Part shown: positions 6,831 through 15,235 of the stretch, piece after piece | Position numbering within the stretch: the stretch's first letter is position 1 | Layout: each line of letters starts with the position of its first letter | Origin: an uncultured Blautia sp. | GTDB taxonomy: Bacteria; Bacillota; Clostridia; Lachnospirales; Lachnospiraceae | Length of the DNA: 24,030 bases | Reading direction: 5' to 3' | Assembly (NCBI GenBank): GCA_900551715.1 | Contig: URXG01000038.1 | Span: 1-24,030, forward strand | Position numbers and translations under genes: made by a program | Notes under the pieces: model-generated | Database searches by the model: none | What the model saw: the letters and a program-made list of their open reading frames with translations, nothing else | Told to the model about the DNA's origin: nothing

Positions 6831-8369
6831 TTATTCAATATCCAAGTCTGCTGTTAATTCATAATAGTCACAGGGATGAGCAACCAGTCCCGTTACATTT
6901 GACTGCATGATCATACTCATTCTCAGATGAGAACAGAAAACATATGCATTATCATCCAGTATAGTCTGCTGCATCTGGATACCCAGTTCTGAACGTTTAT
7001 CTACGTCAAACTCATTTTCCATCTGCTTTGCAAGCTCTTCCAGTTTATCGCTGTGATAATGTCCATTGTTACTTACGGAAGAATCAAGACAACAGGAAGT
7101 GAAGAAATACTGAGGATCTCCTGTAGGTGCTGTTACCATGGCACTTGCGTATACATCCCACTGTGTAGGGTCTTTACGGATTGTATTGTTGTCAGCTGTA
7201 CAGTTTATCTGAACATCCATACCGATATCTTTTAAAGTTGCCTGTACAGACTCAGCCAAAAGCGGAAGCTCCTGACGACTTGGATAAGTAAGCCAGCGAA
7301 TCGTCAGCTTCTGTCCGTCTTTTTCACGAATCCCATCACCATCAGAATCTACCCAGCCGGCATCTTCCAGAACTTTTTTTGCACCATCCGGGTCATAACT
7401 TTCTGTTGTCAGGTTCTGACCGCCAAAAGAGAAAGTATCCGGAAACGCCCCAACTGCAGGATATCCATAACCATTCAGCAGCACTGATACAAAATTCTCT
7501 TTATCAATTCCCATGGCAATTGCCTTGCGTACTGCCGCATCAGATGTTACAGGGCTTTCGTAGTTCATCCATGCATAAAATGCACGACTTGTTGCTGTAC
7601 TGGAAAATGTATAGTCGTCATTTTCAAACAATGGATAACTTGCATATGCCATGCCATATGCTGCGTTAATTTCACCGGACTGAAGAGCAAGTGCCAGAGT
7701 ATCACCATCAGAAATAGTACGCACTGTGATTTCGTCTATATTTACATCTCCATTCCAGTAATTTTCATTTTTCTCAAGATTAATATGATCATCTGTTACC
7801 AGCTCAGTGGCTACATAAGGACCTGTTCCAATTACAATTCCATTATCTGTGATTCCTGCCTGAGTATCTATAATACAGCCATAGGGATCGCTGAGGTAGT
7901 TGATCAGTGCCGGTTTCGGCTCTGTTGTTTTGATCGTGACAGTATTTCCATCAGCTTCAATACTGTCAATGCAAAGGTCTCCTGCAGCACGTTCATTGTT
8001 TGCTACCAGTTCTTCCAGACTTTCTTTTACAGCTTCTCCGTCACAGGCACGTCCATTTGAAAAGACGACACCATCATTCAACGTGATCTTCCAGGTCAGT
8101 TCATCTATATTTTCATACTCCTTTGCCACCCATGGCTCGATTTCCATGGTATCTGAATAACGAAACAAAGTTTCTCCTACGCCATAGCGGATACATGCCC
8201 ATCCTGCGTAAGTGTTCTGTGGGTTGATATCTGCTTCTTCATTTTCTGCATTAAAAGTAGTATCGCCAAATACAAATGTTTTTTTGTCAGCTGCGAACGT
8301 TGGCACCGTCGTCGTTCCTGCAATAAGACCAAGACTGATCGCTATTGCCATAATTTTCTTTACTTTCAT
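6831..8369 (-). CDS. ABC transporter substrate-binding protein, SBP_bac_5 family
   Basis: A 512-residue extracellular solute-binding protein of the Dpp/Opp/NikA type. Recognisable stretches include the domain start ADINPQNTYAGWACIRYGVGETLFRY, shown here only by its ends as ADINPQ and GVGETLF, then VVFSNGR, GTGPY (near residue 190), and KAIAMGIDKENF in the second lobe. Residues 1-26 are a signal peptide with cleavage after TFA. No lipobox cysteine is present, which is unusual for a Gram-positive binding protein. The ATG at 8369 follows GGAGG by 5 nt; an in-frame ATG 24 bases upstream lacks a site. VVFSNGR recalls NikA relatives (VKFSNG), so nickel or metal-chelate transport is one possibility and peptides another. 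It lies 34 nt after the permease gene. Confidence 0.9.
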   Translation of the reverse strand: MKVKKIMAIAISLGLIAGTTTVPTFAADKKTFVFGDTTFNAENEEADINPQNTYAGWACIRYGVGETLFRYSDTMEIEPWVAKEYENIDELTWKITLNDGVVFSNGRACDGEAVKESLEELVANNERAAGDLCIDSIEADGNTVTIKTTEPKPALINYLSDPYGCIIDTQAGITDNGIVIGTGPYVATELVTDDHINLEKNENYWNGDVNIDEITVRTISDGDTLALALQSGEINAAYGMAYASYPLFENDDYTFSSTATSRAFYAWMNYESPVTSDAAVRKAIAMGIDKENFVSVLLNGYGYPAVGAFPDTFSFGGQNLTTESYDPDGAKKVLEDAGWVDSDGDGIREKDGQKLTIRWLTYPSRQELPLLAESVQATLKDIGMDVQINCTADNNTIRKDPTQWDVYASAMVTAPTGDPQYFFTSCCLDSSVSNNGHYHSDKLEELAKQMENEFDVDKRSELGIQMQQTILDDNAYVFCSHLRMSMIMQSNVTGLVAHPCDYYELTADLDIE

Positions 8370-8403
8370 ATTAATCCTCCTATTATGAAGCATGTTGTGC
8401 TTT

Positions 8404-9279
8404 TTATCCTCTGTTTCTGTGACTGTTTTTGGGATCCAGATAATCTCTTACGGTATCTCCCAGTAAATTAAAAACTGAAACTGATACAAATATTGCAATT
8501 CCAGGTGACAATACAATCCAAGGCTGTGTCTGAAGCATGCTTCGTCCATTGCTCATCATGCTTCCCCATTCTGCCATGGGAATCTGTGCTCCCAGACCAA
8601 GAAAAGATAACCCGGCCAGTTCCATCATCATAGTTCCGATATCCAGCATGGCAGTTACGAGAACCGGTCCCATTATGTTCGGAAGAATATGCCGGAATAT
8701 AATCTGCCTGGAAGTGTCTCCTGCCAGTATGGAAGCATGAACATATGCCTCGTTTTTCAATGCAAGTGTCTGACTTCTTGCAATCCGGGAATATTTCGGC
8801 CAGCTGATCACTGCCAGTGCAATAATAGCATTCTGAATACCCCCACCAAGGAGCGCAGCAATAGCCATGGCAAATACCAGTCCTGGAAATGCCAGACATA
8901 TATCCGAAATTCTCATTACAACAGAGTCAACAGTCCCTCCATAATATCCGCACCATGTGCCTACTGTAGTTCCAAATATGGAAATAACGGCCACCAGAAT
9001 AAATGTAGAAAAAATACTTGCCCTGGAACCACTGATCACCCTGGAAAGCATATCCCTTCCATAAGTATCTGTTCCCATGGGATGTTGTATGCTGGGTGGC
9101 TGTAACGCACTGGAAAGATCCTGAGCATATGGATCATAGGGACAGAGATGGTCCGAAAAAACAGCCAGTATTACCAGTGCCGCCGCCAACATAAGAAAGA
9201 AAATCAGTTTTTGTTTTATATGACTTTTTTTAGTCTTCTGTGTTCGCACAGTTACGTTTTTATTTTTTATTTCGCTCAC
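8404..9279 (-). CDS. ABC transporter permease (DppC/OppC/NikC-like)
   Basis: A 291-residue inner-membrane permease. A cytoplasmic basic N terminus of about 25 residues precedes the first TM segment (LIFFLMLAAALVILAVF). The OppC N-terminal motif DLSSALQPPSIQHPMGTD leads to DTYGRDMLSRVISGSR. The BPD_transp_1 domain carries the EAA-loop region EAYVHASILAGDT.RQIIFRHILPN and the late motif LSFLGLGAQ. The start is the GTG at 9279: it overlaps the stop of the upstream permease gene (GTGA) and has GGGAGG 9 nt before it. The longer reading beginning at 9372 lies wholly inside the upstream gene and is rejected. Together with the DppB-like protein it forms the membrane channel of the importer. Confidence 0.92.
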   Translation of the reverse strand: MSEIKNKNVTVRTQKTKKSHIKQKLIFFLMLAAALVILAVFSDHLCPYDPYAQDLSSALQPPSIQHPMGTDTYGRDMLSRVISGSRASIFSTFILVAVISIFGTTVGTWCGYYGGTVDSVVMRISDICLAFPGLVFAMAIAALLGGGIQNAIIALAVISWPKYSRIARSQTLALKNEAYVHASILAGDTSRQIIFRHILPNIMGPVLVTAMLDIGTMMMELAGLSFLGLGAQIPMAEWGSMMSNGRSMLQTQPWIVLSPGIAIFVSVSVFNLLGDTVRDYLDPKNSHRNRG

Positions 9280-10220
9280 TGTTCCATACCTCCCAGACGG
9301 ATTCTTGGATCCAGAAACCGATAGGACAGGTCTGTAAGAAGATTTACAAGCACATAGATAATTGCCATCCACATAACATAAGCCTGTATGATCGGATAAT
9401 CACGCATGGAAATGGCATCTACAGCCATCTTCCCTACGCCATCCCACATAAAAATCGACTCAACAATTGCAGTTCCTCCCAGCAGGTTTCCTACTGACAG
9501 CATCAACAACGTAATAACTGTTACAAGGGAGGCTTTCATGATGCTTTTCCACAATGTAACGGAAAATTTAACTCCACGAGCCTTTGCCCCTGCCACATAA
9601 TCCTTACTTAATTCATCAAGCACTGTTGCACGCACCTGTCTGAGATACTTGGCAGACATGGCAATTGCGAGGGTAATGGCAGGCATAGCCACACTCTTTA
9701 ATCCTACATCTTTTGCTATAACCGGAAAAATTCTCAGTTTGATCGCAAGGAAATACATAAGAAGAAGAGACACAAAGAAATTTGGCAGACTGTTTCCTAC
9801 AAAACTGCATAACCTTATCAGATAATCTGTAATTGTATTCTGTTTAACTGCTGACAGAATACCAAGGGGAATGGATATAATAATGGTAAGCAGAATCGAC
9901 GTCACTGTCAGAAGCAATGTTGCAGGAAGTTTTGATATAAAAGTATCAAAAACCGGAAATCCTGAAACATAACTGTTTCCCATATTTCCACGAAGCAGCC
10001 TGCCAAGCCATACAAAATATTGTGTAAGAAATGGTTTGTCAAGTCCCAGCTGCTCCCTTGCAGCATCCATTGTTTCTTCTGAAACCACACCTCCTGTATT
10101 TTCCATTTTCTTGGTTACAACATCACTTCCTGCTATCCTCATCATTCCATAAGACAAAAAGGTAATTGCGAACAAAATCGGGATTAGCTGAAGTAACCGT
10201 TGAAATATATATTTTTTCAT
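9276..10220 (-). CDS. ABC transporter permease (DppB/OppB/NikB-like)
   Basis: A 314-residue permease, first gene of the transporter operon. The N-terminal TM segment and motif (FQRLLQLIPILFAITFLSYG) are typical, followed by the family motif AREQLGLDKPFLTQYFVWLGRLLRGNMGNSY, seen here around residues 54-84. The transport domain shows the EAA-like stretch KDYVAGAKARGVKFSVTLWK and LLGGTAIVESIFMWDGVGKMAVDAI. Six TM helices are expected. GGAG 8 nt upstream supports the ATG. The operon order is dppB, dppC, binding protein, dppD, dppF, then the DJ-1-like gene. A LysR gene lies just upstream in the same direction, separated by a terminator and a small palindrome. Confidence 0.92.
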   Translation of the reverse strand: MKKYIFQRLLQLIPILFAITFLSYGMMRIAGSDVVTKKMENTGGVVSEETMDAAREQLGLDKPFLTQYFVWLGRLLRGNMGNSYVSGFPVFDTFISKLPATLLLTVTSILLTIIISIPLGILSAVKQNTITDYLIRLCSFVGNSLPNFFVSLLLMYFLAIKLRIFPVIAKDVGLKSVAMPAITLAIAMSAKYLRQVRATVLDELSKDYVAGAKARGVKFSVTLWKSIMKASLVTVITLLMLSVGNLLGGTAIVESIFMWDGVGKMAVDAISMRDYPIIQAYVMWMAIIYVLVNLLTDLSYRFLDPRIRLGGMEQ

Positions 10221-10248
10221 TTAGTTATCTCCATCTTTATTGATCTGT

Positions 10249-10262
10249 ACTGTCTCAACAGT
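10249..10262. promoter_or_regulatory. Candidate operator upstream of the ABC importer operon
   Basis: ACTGT-ctca-ACAGT is a 14-bp palindrome about 30 nt upstream of the first permease start. It abuts a minus-strand TTGACT (10260-10265) that could be a -35, but I see no good -10 at the right spacing. A LysR gene lies next door, so it may be a regulator site. Confidence 0.3.
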
Positions 10263-10279
10263 CAAAGTTTAGCAGACAT

Positions 10280-10316
10280 AAAAAAAGCTCACAACCCTCC
10301 CCCCGGGTTATGAGCT
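10280..10316 (-). terminator. Intrinsic terminator of the LysR gene
   Basis: On the minus strand AGCTCA (and GGGTT) pair with TGAGCT (and AACCC) around one mismatch and a C/G-rich loop, followed by seven T. It separates the methyltransferase/LysR transcript from the importer operon. Confidence 0.8.
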
Positions 10317-10361
10317 ATTCTCAATTCGAATACATTATGGCTGTTTTGGAATAAGTCGCTT

Positions 10362-11270
10362 TTAACTTTTTGGGAGACATTTCTGAAGAAATTTCAGGAA
10401 CTCTTCTACACTTTCATCCAGCTGTTCACCTTTGTGGGTAATGTACCCAAAAATAACTTTATTCTCGTTCATATCCAGAGGAATTCCCGGTGTGGTGCCC
10501 TCCTTGTTTTCGGAGAGATAACTGCCGCTTACATTGGAAACCCGGCTGTTTTTCAGCATTTTTTCCATAATATAGTCACTGTTGGTAAGCACAGAAATAT
10601 CCAGGTCCTTCCACTGAAAAGAATCTTCCTGTACAGAACCAATATCAAAAAATTCATCCTGATAATTCTGTATAAAACGGCTTCCCTCCAGATTTTCCAG
10701 AGACACCTGCTCTTTATCTGTATTATAAAGTTCTGTCAGCCTTCCAGGATAAAATACCACATCTGTCTCATAAAGAGCAACAAACTGCAATTTATTTTTG
10801 GCCAGTTCATAAAGAAAATTCTCTTTCTGATGACTGAGGATATATACAAAACCGATATCATCCATGTAGTCCCGCACTCTCTCCATAACGCTGCGGACAC
10901 CGGCTGTGGTCAGCTGAAAATGATAGTTTTTGTCATAAGTCTCATTATAAAAATCCACAAACTGATCGGCAAACCAGGAACTGGGATTCATAGATATCCG
11001 AATCCATTTTGTCATTCCTCTGGAAACCATATTTTCCAACACATCAATCTGATTCGTGATCTTACAGGCATAATGATAGACTTTCTGTCCCTGTACCGTC
11101 AGACATATTCCTCTGGGAAGTCGCTCAAAAAGCTGCATTCCCAGCGTATCTTCCAGAGATTTGATCACTTTACTGACGCTAGGCTGTGTGGAATACAGGA
11201 CCTTTGCCGCATCACTGAAAGATCTTGTCTGTGCACATGCCACAAAATACTGTAACTGTTTTAAATCCAT
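10362..11270 (-). CDS. LysR-family transcriptional regulator
   Basis: A 302-residue regulator. The winged helix-turn-helix occupies residues 1-60 and begins MDLKQLQYFVACAQT, with the recognition part SDAAKVLYSTQPSVSKVIKSLE and the wing LGMQLFERL. Residues about 90-295 form the effector-binding domain, which diverges from well-known members, so the ligand cannot be inferred. GGAG 6 nt upstream supports the start. The gene begins 35 nt after the hydrolase-methyltransferase fusion gene, so it probably shares that transcript. LysR proteins usually act on a divergent promoter; here there is none next to it, and the nearest targets are its own operon or the downstream importer operon (palindrome at 10249-10262). 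Confidence 0.92.
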   Translation of the reverse strand: MDLKQLQYFVACAQTRSFSDAAKVLYSTQPSVSKVIKSLEDTLGMQLFERLPRGICLTVQGQKVYHYACKITNQIDVLENMVSRGMTKWIRISMNPSSWFADQFVDFYNETYDKNYHFQLTTAGVRSVMERVRDYMDDIGFVYILSHQKENFLYELAKNKLQFVALYETDVVFYPGRLTELYNTDKEQVSLENLEGSRFIQNYQDEFFDIGSVQEDSFQWKDLDISVLTNSDYIMEKMLKNSRVSNVSGSYLSENKEGTTPGIPLDMNENKVIFGYITHKGEQLDESVEEFLKFLQKCLPKS

Positions 11271-11305
11271 ATTTTCTCCGCTGTTGTTACTGCTGTCCCT
11301 GCAGT

Positions 11306-13000
11306 TTATTTTCTGGTTCGCAGCATAAACATCGGAGTCGGATTATAGAACGCATCTTTTTCCAGATAAATTCTGCTGCTGATACCAAGGTCAACCTGAA
11401 ATTCTTCCAGATTCATTGCTCCCAGAGTCTCCAGATCCCACGCCGGACGACTGTAGGAACTGATAGGAAGCTGACGTTTGATCTCTTCACATTCTCTCAT
11501 CATTTCGTCTCCAACAGTATGATGAGCATGAGTTTCCGGAAGATCGCTCACATTGGAAAAATCAGCTTTTCCGTAGTTGGCATCAAAATTCAGAAGGACA
11601 CCGCCTTTTTTCAGGACACGTATCCATTCTTTATAAGCATGACTTACATGAGGCAGGGTCCAGGTAAGATTCCTGGAAATGATCACATCAAAAGTTTCAT
11701 CAGGGAAATCCGGATTTTCTGCATCCATTACCTGGAACTGACAGTCTGCATTCTCCTCTTCTGCAAGAAGCCGGGCATTTTTGATCATATCCGGTGTCAG
11801 ATCTATACCAGTTACCTGATATCCTTCTTTTGAAAGAAGTACAGTGAAAAATCCTGCACCGCATCCTACATCAAGAATACGGAGATTTTTACCTTCCGGA
11901 AGCTGTCTGCGGATCTCTTTCAGCCATCTCTCAGCCATGGTGCTGTGAAGTTCCTGACGTCTCTGCTCCAGAAAACTGTCGCTTCGTTTTTCCCAGTAAT
12001 TGACAATTCTTTCTTTACGTTCATCATAAGGGCTGATGATCCTTCCATAAGTAATCATCGGTCCGTTTTGCAGAACCTGCAGAGTACTGCACTGATAGAG
12101 GATCACTCCGTCATATTCCGCAACACTCATTTCTTTCATGTTACCTTCGTAATCTCTTACTTCACCAAGAATGTCACCCTTTTTAAATACATCTCCGGCT
12201 TTTTTGAAGGGATACCAGAGACCGTTTTCTTCTGCTGCCTGATAGCAGAGATCTGTCACATCCAGAGGATAATAGGTACGAAAATCCTTCTGTCCCAGAT
12301 AAATTCCCAGATGACAGAGAATATTCCGCACATCTCTTCTTGTGGAACGTGCCTCCTCGTAAGTCCATTCACCCATTCCGCCTCTTTCAATAAGAATACT
12401 TGGGATTCCCTGAGAAGCTGCGTAGTTATAGGAACCGCCGGATGCTACATTGGATTTTACCATATAAGGTACATCCACCTGTTCTGCCATTCTTCGGGAT
12501 TCTGCCACAGTTTCTTCCGGCGCAACCCCTGCATAATAAACATATGGTGTCAGAGTCTCATAATCATCTCCACTGTGAAGATCAATATAGTAATCTGCTA
12601 CCGTCTGCAGTTCTCGTGAAACTGCCCATGCCAGACGCTCCATTTCTGTTCCATCCGGGCATCCAGGGAACACTCTGTTCAGATTTTTCTCATCGGTAAG
12701 TCCCATACTTCCTTTTCTTTTTTCAAAGGCAGGACGATTGACTACTTTTACAAGGATCACTGTTCCTGCAACTTTCTCAATCTTTAATTTCTGGGAAAGT
12801 TCTATTGCCGCCTGAATTCCTACATATTCACCGGCATGAACTCCTGCTGTGATCAGTACTGTTTTTCCTTTCTTTTCGCCATGAAGAATGGTCGCCGGAA
12901 GGCAAATCTGTCCTTCACTTAACTCCAGTTCACCATTCCAGATGGTGCCTGGCTCCACTTCTGCATTATTAAGGATAAAATTCTCTCTTTTTTCTACCAT
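11306..13000 (-). CDS. Aspartoacylase/succinylglutamate desuccinylase-like hydrolase fused to SAM methyltransferase
   Basis: A 564-residue two-enzyme fusion. Residues 40 to about 235 match the M14-related AstE/AspA hydrolases: zinc ligands H55 and E58 in GVHAGEY, H142 in DLHSGD, and a probable catalytic E205 in ILIERGG. Residues about 255-321 form the beta-barrel domain often found at the end of this family (KKAGDVFKKGDILGEV, then YDGVI). Residues about 335-564 are a class I methyltransferase with motif I LDVGCGAGFF (376-385), the acidic ribose-binding D400, and SRNLTWTLP, like the separate enzyme at 13088-13858. AstE/AspA enzymes cleave N-acyl amino acids; the pair could deacylate and then methylate one substrate. 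No stop codon or frameshift lies at the junction. The ribosome binding site is weak. Confidence 0.88.
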   Translation of the reverse strand: MVEKRENFILNNAEVEPGTIWNGELELSEGQICLPATILHGEKKGKTVLITAGVHAGEYVGIQAAIELSQKLKIEKVAGTVILVKVVNRPAFEKRKGSMGLTDEKNLNRVFPGCPDGTEMERLAWAVSRELQTVADYYIDLHSGDDYETLTPYVYYAGVAPEETVAESRRMAEQVDVPYMVKSNVASGGSYNYAASQGIPSILIERGGMGEWTYEEARSTRRDVRNILCHLGIYLGQKDFRTYYPLDVTDLCYQAAEENGLWYPFKKAGDVFKKGDILGEVRDYEGNMKEMSVAEYDGVILYQCSTLQVLQNGPMITYGRIISPYDERKERIVNYWEKRSDSFLEQRRQELHSTMAERWLKEIRRQLPEGKNLRILDVGCGAGFFTVLLSKEGYQVTGIDLTPDMIKNARLLAEEENADCQFQVMDAENPDFPDETFDVIISRNLTWTLPHVSHAYKEWIRVLKKGGVLLNFDANYGKADFSNVSDLPETHAHHTVGDEMMRECEEIKRQLPISSYSRPAWDLETLGAMNLEEFQVDLGISSRIYLEKDAFYNPTPMFMLRTRK

Positions 13001-13049
13001 GTTCTATCTCTTTTCTGTTACTGCAAGTCTCCGCATAATAACTGTTTTC

Positions 13050-13079
13050 GTAACTATTCAGCACCCTCGCGAGATACTG
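13050..13079. repeat. Fragment related to the dispersed hairpin repeat
   Basis: GTAACTATTCAGCACCCTC followed by GCGAGATACTG. It combines the left-end motif of the 21844 element (GTAACTRTTCAGYACCCTC) with the CTCGCGRGATACT found near that element's right end, as if the middle had been deleted. It lies in the 87-bp gap between the two methyltransferase genes. Confidence 0.6.
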
Positions 13080-13087
13080 TTTTCTTT

Positions 13088-13858
13088 TTATTTATGACCT
13101 TCCAGCAGGAAGATCGGGGAAGTGCTGTTATTCAGGATTTCTTCTTCTGTCCAGACTTCTTTCCATACCTGCTGATCGCAGACAATATTCTGGAATCCTG
13201 CATTTTTCATAGCTTCCATGTCCCACTCCGGACGTTTCAACTGACTTAACGGAACCTGTCTTGCGATTTCTTCCATTTTTTCAATGTCCGTTCCTTTATA
13301 ATAGTCCTCTACGTTCTCATCTTCTGTATTCTGACGGTCTTTTTCATAACTTTCTCTCTTCTCTTCATCAAAAAGATGACCGTACCAGTCTGCATCAAAA
13401 TTATAAAGAACACCGCCTTTTTTCAGGACCCGGTGCCATTCCTGGTATGCTTTTGCAGGGTTCGGAAGATTCCAGGTGACGTTTCTGGTAACAATAACAT
13501 CAAAACTGTCACTTTCCACATCAAGATCCTGAGCATCGCCTCTTTTCCACACAATAGACTCTGCCAATGGACCAGCGTTCTGCTGTGCTTCTTTCAGCAT
13601 TTCTTCGGTATAGTCTATAGCAGTCACTTTGTATCCTGCTTCTGTGAGCAATATGGCAAAAAATCCAGGACCGGTTCCCACGTCAAGAATCTGGATCTCC
13701 TGAGGGTTTTTCTCCGGGAACTGCCCATCCAGAAGGCAAAGGAGCTTATCCCTCCACATGGTTCTTCTGGCATCTGCCATTTCCTGCTGATTATATTCAG
13801 AATATCCTCTGGCTCTGTTAGTCCAGTAGTCATAAATTTCATTTTTCAGATCGTTCAT
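13088..13858 (-). CDS. Class I SAM-dependent methyltransferase
   Basis: A 256-residue stand-alone enzyme homologous to the C-terminal half of the fusion protein encoded next. Both share a YW..R start, motif I (LDVGTGPGFF at 58-67 here), a DYTEEML acidic loop, and RNVTWNLPNPAKAYQEWHRVLKKGG shown here by its ends RNVTWNLP and VLKKGG, then FDADWYGHLFDEE. The substrate is not deducible. It has an extra acidic helix (residues about 165-190) absent from the fused copy. The two copies probably arose by duplication and may work as a pair or on successive sites. The ribosome binding site is weak (GAGAA). A possible promoter upstream is TTGCAG, 17 nt, TACATA. It is followed after 87 bp by the fusion gene. 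Confidence 0.9.
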   Translation of the reverse strand: MNDLKNEIYDYWTNRARGYSEYNQQEMADARRTMWRDKLLCLLDGQFPEKNPQEIQILDVGTGPGFFAILLTEAGYKVTAIDYTEEMLKEAQQNAGPLAESIVWKRGDAQDLDVESDSFDVIVTRNVTWNLPNPAKAYQEWHRVLKKGGVLYNFDADWYGHLFDEEKRESYEKDRQNTEDENVEDYYKGTDIEKMEEIARQVPLSQLKRPEWDMEAMKNAGFQNIVCDQQVWKEVWTEEEILNNSTSPIFLLEGHK

Positions 13859-13952
13859 AGTTAGTTGTTCTCGCTTTATGTAGTTTTATGGTATAGTACC
13901 TGCAAATTGTTTCGTGCAATACACTCCCACAATTCTGCTCTTTGTATTGTAT

Positions 13953-13998
13953 AAAAAAACTATCCCGCCCACAAGCCTCCTGGGGGGATAGTTTTTTT
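13953..13998. terminator. Bidirectional intrinsic terminator
   Basis: A 14-bp perfect stem (13953-13966 with 13985-13998), core CTATCCC / GGGATAG flanked by A7 and T7, with an 18-nt loop. It ends the AEC carrier transcript 16 nt after its stop codon and isolates it from the methyltransferase operon. Confidence 0.9.
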
Positions 13999-14013
13999 AT
14001 ATGGATTTCTTTT

Positions 14014-14928
14014 TTACCGAAGAAAAACACTCCACAGACAGATTGTCGGCAAAGACAACAAAGTAGAAAAAATAACCATTTTTGTTGCAAACGCCGGATC
14101 TGATTCATATTTTTCTGCAAGAATACTGGTGGTAGCTCCGGCAGGCATTCCTGCCAGAAGTACACTGATTCCCATTACCATGGGATCAAAATGAACAGGA
14201 ATTAATCTGAGCACAATGTAGACCAGTGCCGGAATCACTACCAGTCTGTGTACTGTATATTTCACTACTGTCCAGTCCCAGAATTCCTTCAGGTTAATGT
14301 CTGCAAGGATCATCCCGATAACCATCATGGACGTGGCTGTGTTGCAGTTGGATAAGGCATTTACTGCACCACTGATTCCTGCCGGCAGTCTCCAGTTGGT
14401 GATCATCATCAACACACCCAGTACACAGGCAATAATACAGGGATGCGTCACAACTTTTTTCAGAGTTTTCATTCTGTTACTGGTCTCTGTAAAAACAGAA
14501 AGACCGGAGGACCACATCATGATTCTCTGAGGAATCAGATAAAAACTGGTAAGCACCAGCCCCTCTGCACCATAAATCCCCTCTGTGACAGGATTTCCAA
14601 GGAATCCTGCGTTAGAGCATATAGTTCCATATCTCAGGCATTTATACCGATCCTTCGATTCCTTTCGGAAAATAACCTTTCCATAAATCACACAGAAAAT
14701 CTGAATACCTATAGATATAAGCAATATCTCCAGATACTGTACAAATACCGAACCATCTGCGGTTCCTTCTGTAAATGCATGAATGATATTACATGGAAGA
14801 ATCACATAGATTACCAGATCATTCAGGTTCTTCTGACCCTGGTATCCGACAATGTGCATTTTTTTTACTACAAATCCCACTGCGATCAGCAGAAACAATG
14901 TGATCTGTAAAGTCAATACTGTTTTCAC
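14014..14928 (-). CDS. AEC-family (auxin efflux carrier-like) membrane transporter
   Basis: A 304-residue polytopic membrane protein with about ten hydrophobic segments in two halves, typical of the AEC/bile-arsenite-riboflavin transporter group. Family stretches include VIYVILPCNIIHAF near residue 40, CSNAGFLGNPVTEGIYG near residue 107, and ISVLLAGMPAGATTSILAEKY near residue 255. Bacterial members carry organic acids such as malate or malonate, mostly by facilitated export or import; the substrate here is unknown. The start is a GTG with GGAG about 10 nt upstream. A minus-strand TATAAT (14958-14963) with a weak TTGTTT upstream could be its promoter. It faces away from the MATE gene and towards the methyltransferase operon but has its own terminator. 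Confidence 0.85.
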   Translation of the reverse strand: MKTVLTLQITLFLLIAVGFVVKKMHIVGYQGQKNLNDLVIYVILPCNIIHAFTEGTADGSVFVQYLEILLISIGIQIFCVIYGKVIFRKESKDRYKCLRYGTICSNAGFLGNPVTEGIYGAEGLVLTSFYLIPQRIMMWSSGLSVFTETSNRMKTLKKVVTHPCIIACVLGVLMMITNWRLPAGISGAVNALSNCNTATSMMVIGMILADINLKEFWDWTVVKYTVHRLVVIPALVYIVLRLIPVHFDPMVMGISVLLAGMPAGATTSILAEKYESDPAFATKMVIFSTLLSLPTICLWSVFLR

Positions 14929-14957
14929 TTTCTTATTTCTCCATCCTTTAACACTGA

Positions 14958-14963
14958 ATTATA
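14958..14963 (-). promoter_or_regulatory. -10 element of the AEC carrier gene
   Basis: A perfect TATAAT on the minus strand about 30 nt upstream of the GTG start. The best -35 is TTGTTT with a short 15-nt spacer. Confidence 0.45.
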
Positions 14964-15025
14964 CGTTTCTGTTTGCTGAAACAATGATACCATAGCCCCT
15001 GTATTCCCGCAATATTTCCCGGCTC

Positions 15026-15066
15026 CGTTGACTGTTTGTTACTGTTCACAGCAACGACTGTTTTTT
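15026..15066 (+). terminator. Possible weak terminator between divergent genes
   Basis: CGTT-CTGT pairs with ACAG-AACG around small bulges, and ACTGTTTTTT follows. The unit ACTGTT occurs three times here. No plus-strand gene lies immediately upstream, so its role is unclear. Confidence 0.25.
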
Positions 15067-15094
15067 ATATTTCCTGTAATAATAGCATTTATTC

Positions 15095-15124
15095 TTGACG
15101 ACACGCTTCTCTTCATGCTACAAT
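15095..15124 (+). promoter_or_regulatory. Promoter of the MATE transporter leader
   Basis: TTGACG (15095-15100), an 18-nt spacer and an extended -10 (TGC then TACAAT? read here as TG-C-TACAAT, 15119-15124). Transcription would begin near 15131, giving a leader of about 135 nt. Confidence 0.65.
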
Positions 15125-15140
15125 TCCGTTGTCATCCGGT

Positions 15141-15218
15141 ATGACTTATTATTTCCAAAACAAAGTGTGGATTTTTCTAGCCAGTCTATTTTTCGCCACA
15201 CAATTACCATTACGGTAG
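15141..15218 (+). CDS. Putative 25-residue leader peptide of the MATE gene
   Basis: A short ORF starts about 10 nt after the predicted transcription start and ends with TAG inside the right arm of the leader terminator. The peptide is hydrophobic and aromatic (it starts MTYYFQNKVW and ends TQLPLR). No Shine-Dalgarno sequence precedes the ATG, so translation would be leaderless-like and weak. A ribosome near its stop codon would cover the terminator stem. This layout is known from ribosome-mediated attenuation of antibiotic-resistance and efflux genes, but no drug has been linked to this peptide. Confidence 0.4.
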   Translation: MTYYFQNKVWIFLASLFFATQLPLR

Positions 15219-15235
15219 TTGTGTGGTTTTTATTT
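15196..15235 (+). terminator. Leader terminator (attenuator) upstream of the MATE gene
   Basis: A 13-bp stem with one G-U pair (CCACACAATTACC at 15196-15208 with GGTAGTTGTGTGG at 15214-15226), a 5-nt loop, then TTTTTATTTT. It lies between the promoter and the ribosome binding site. GTGTGG at 15165-15170 can pair with CCACAC at 15196-15201, a possible antiterminator. Confidence 0.8.
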
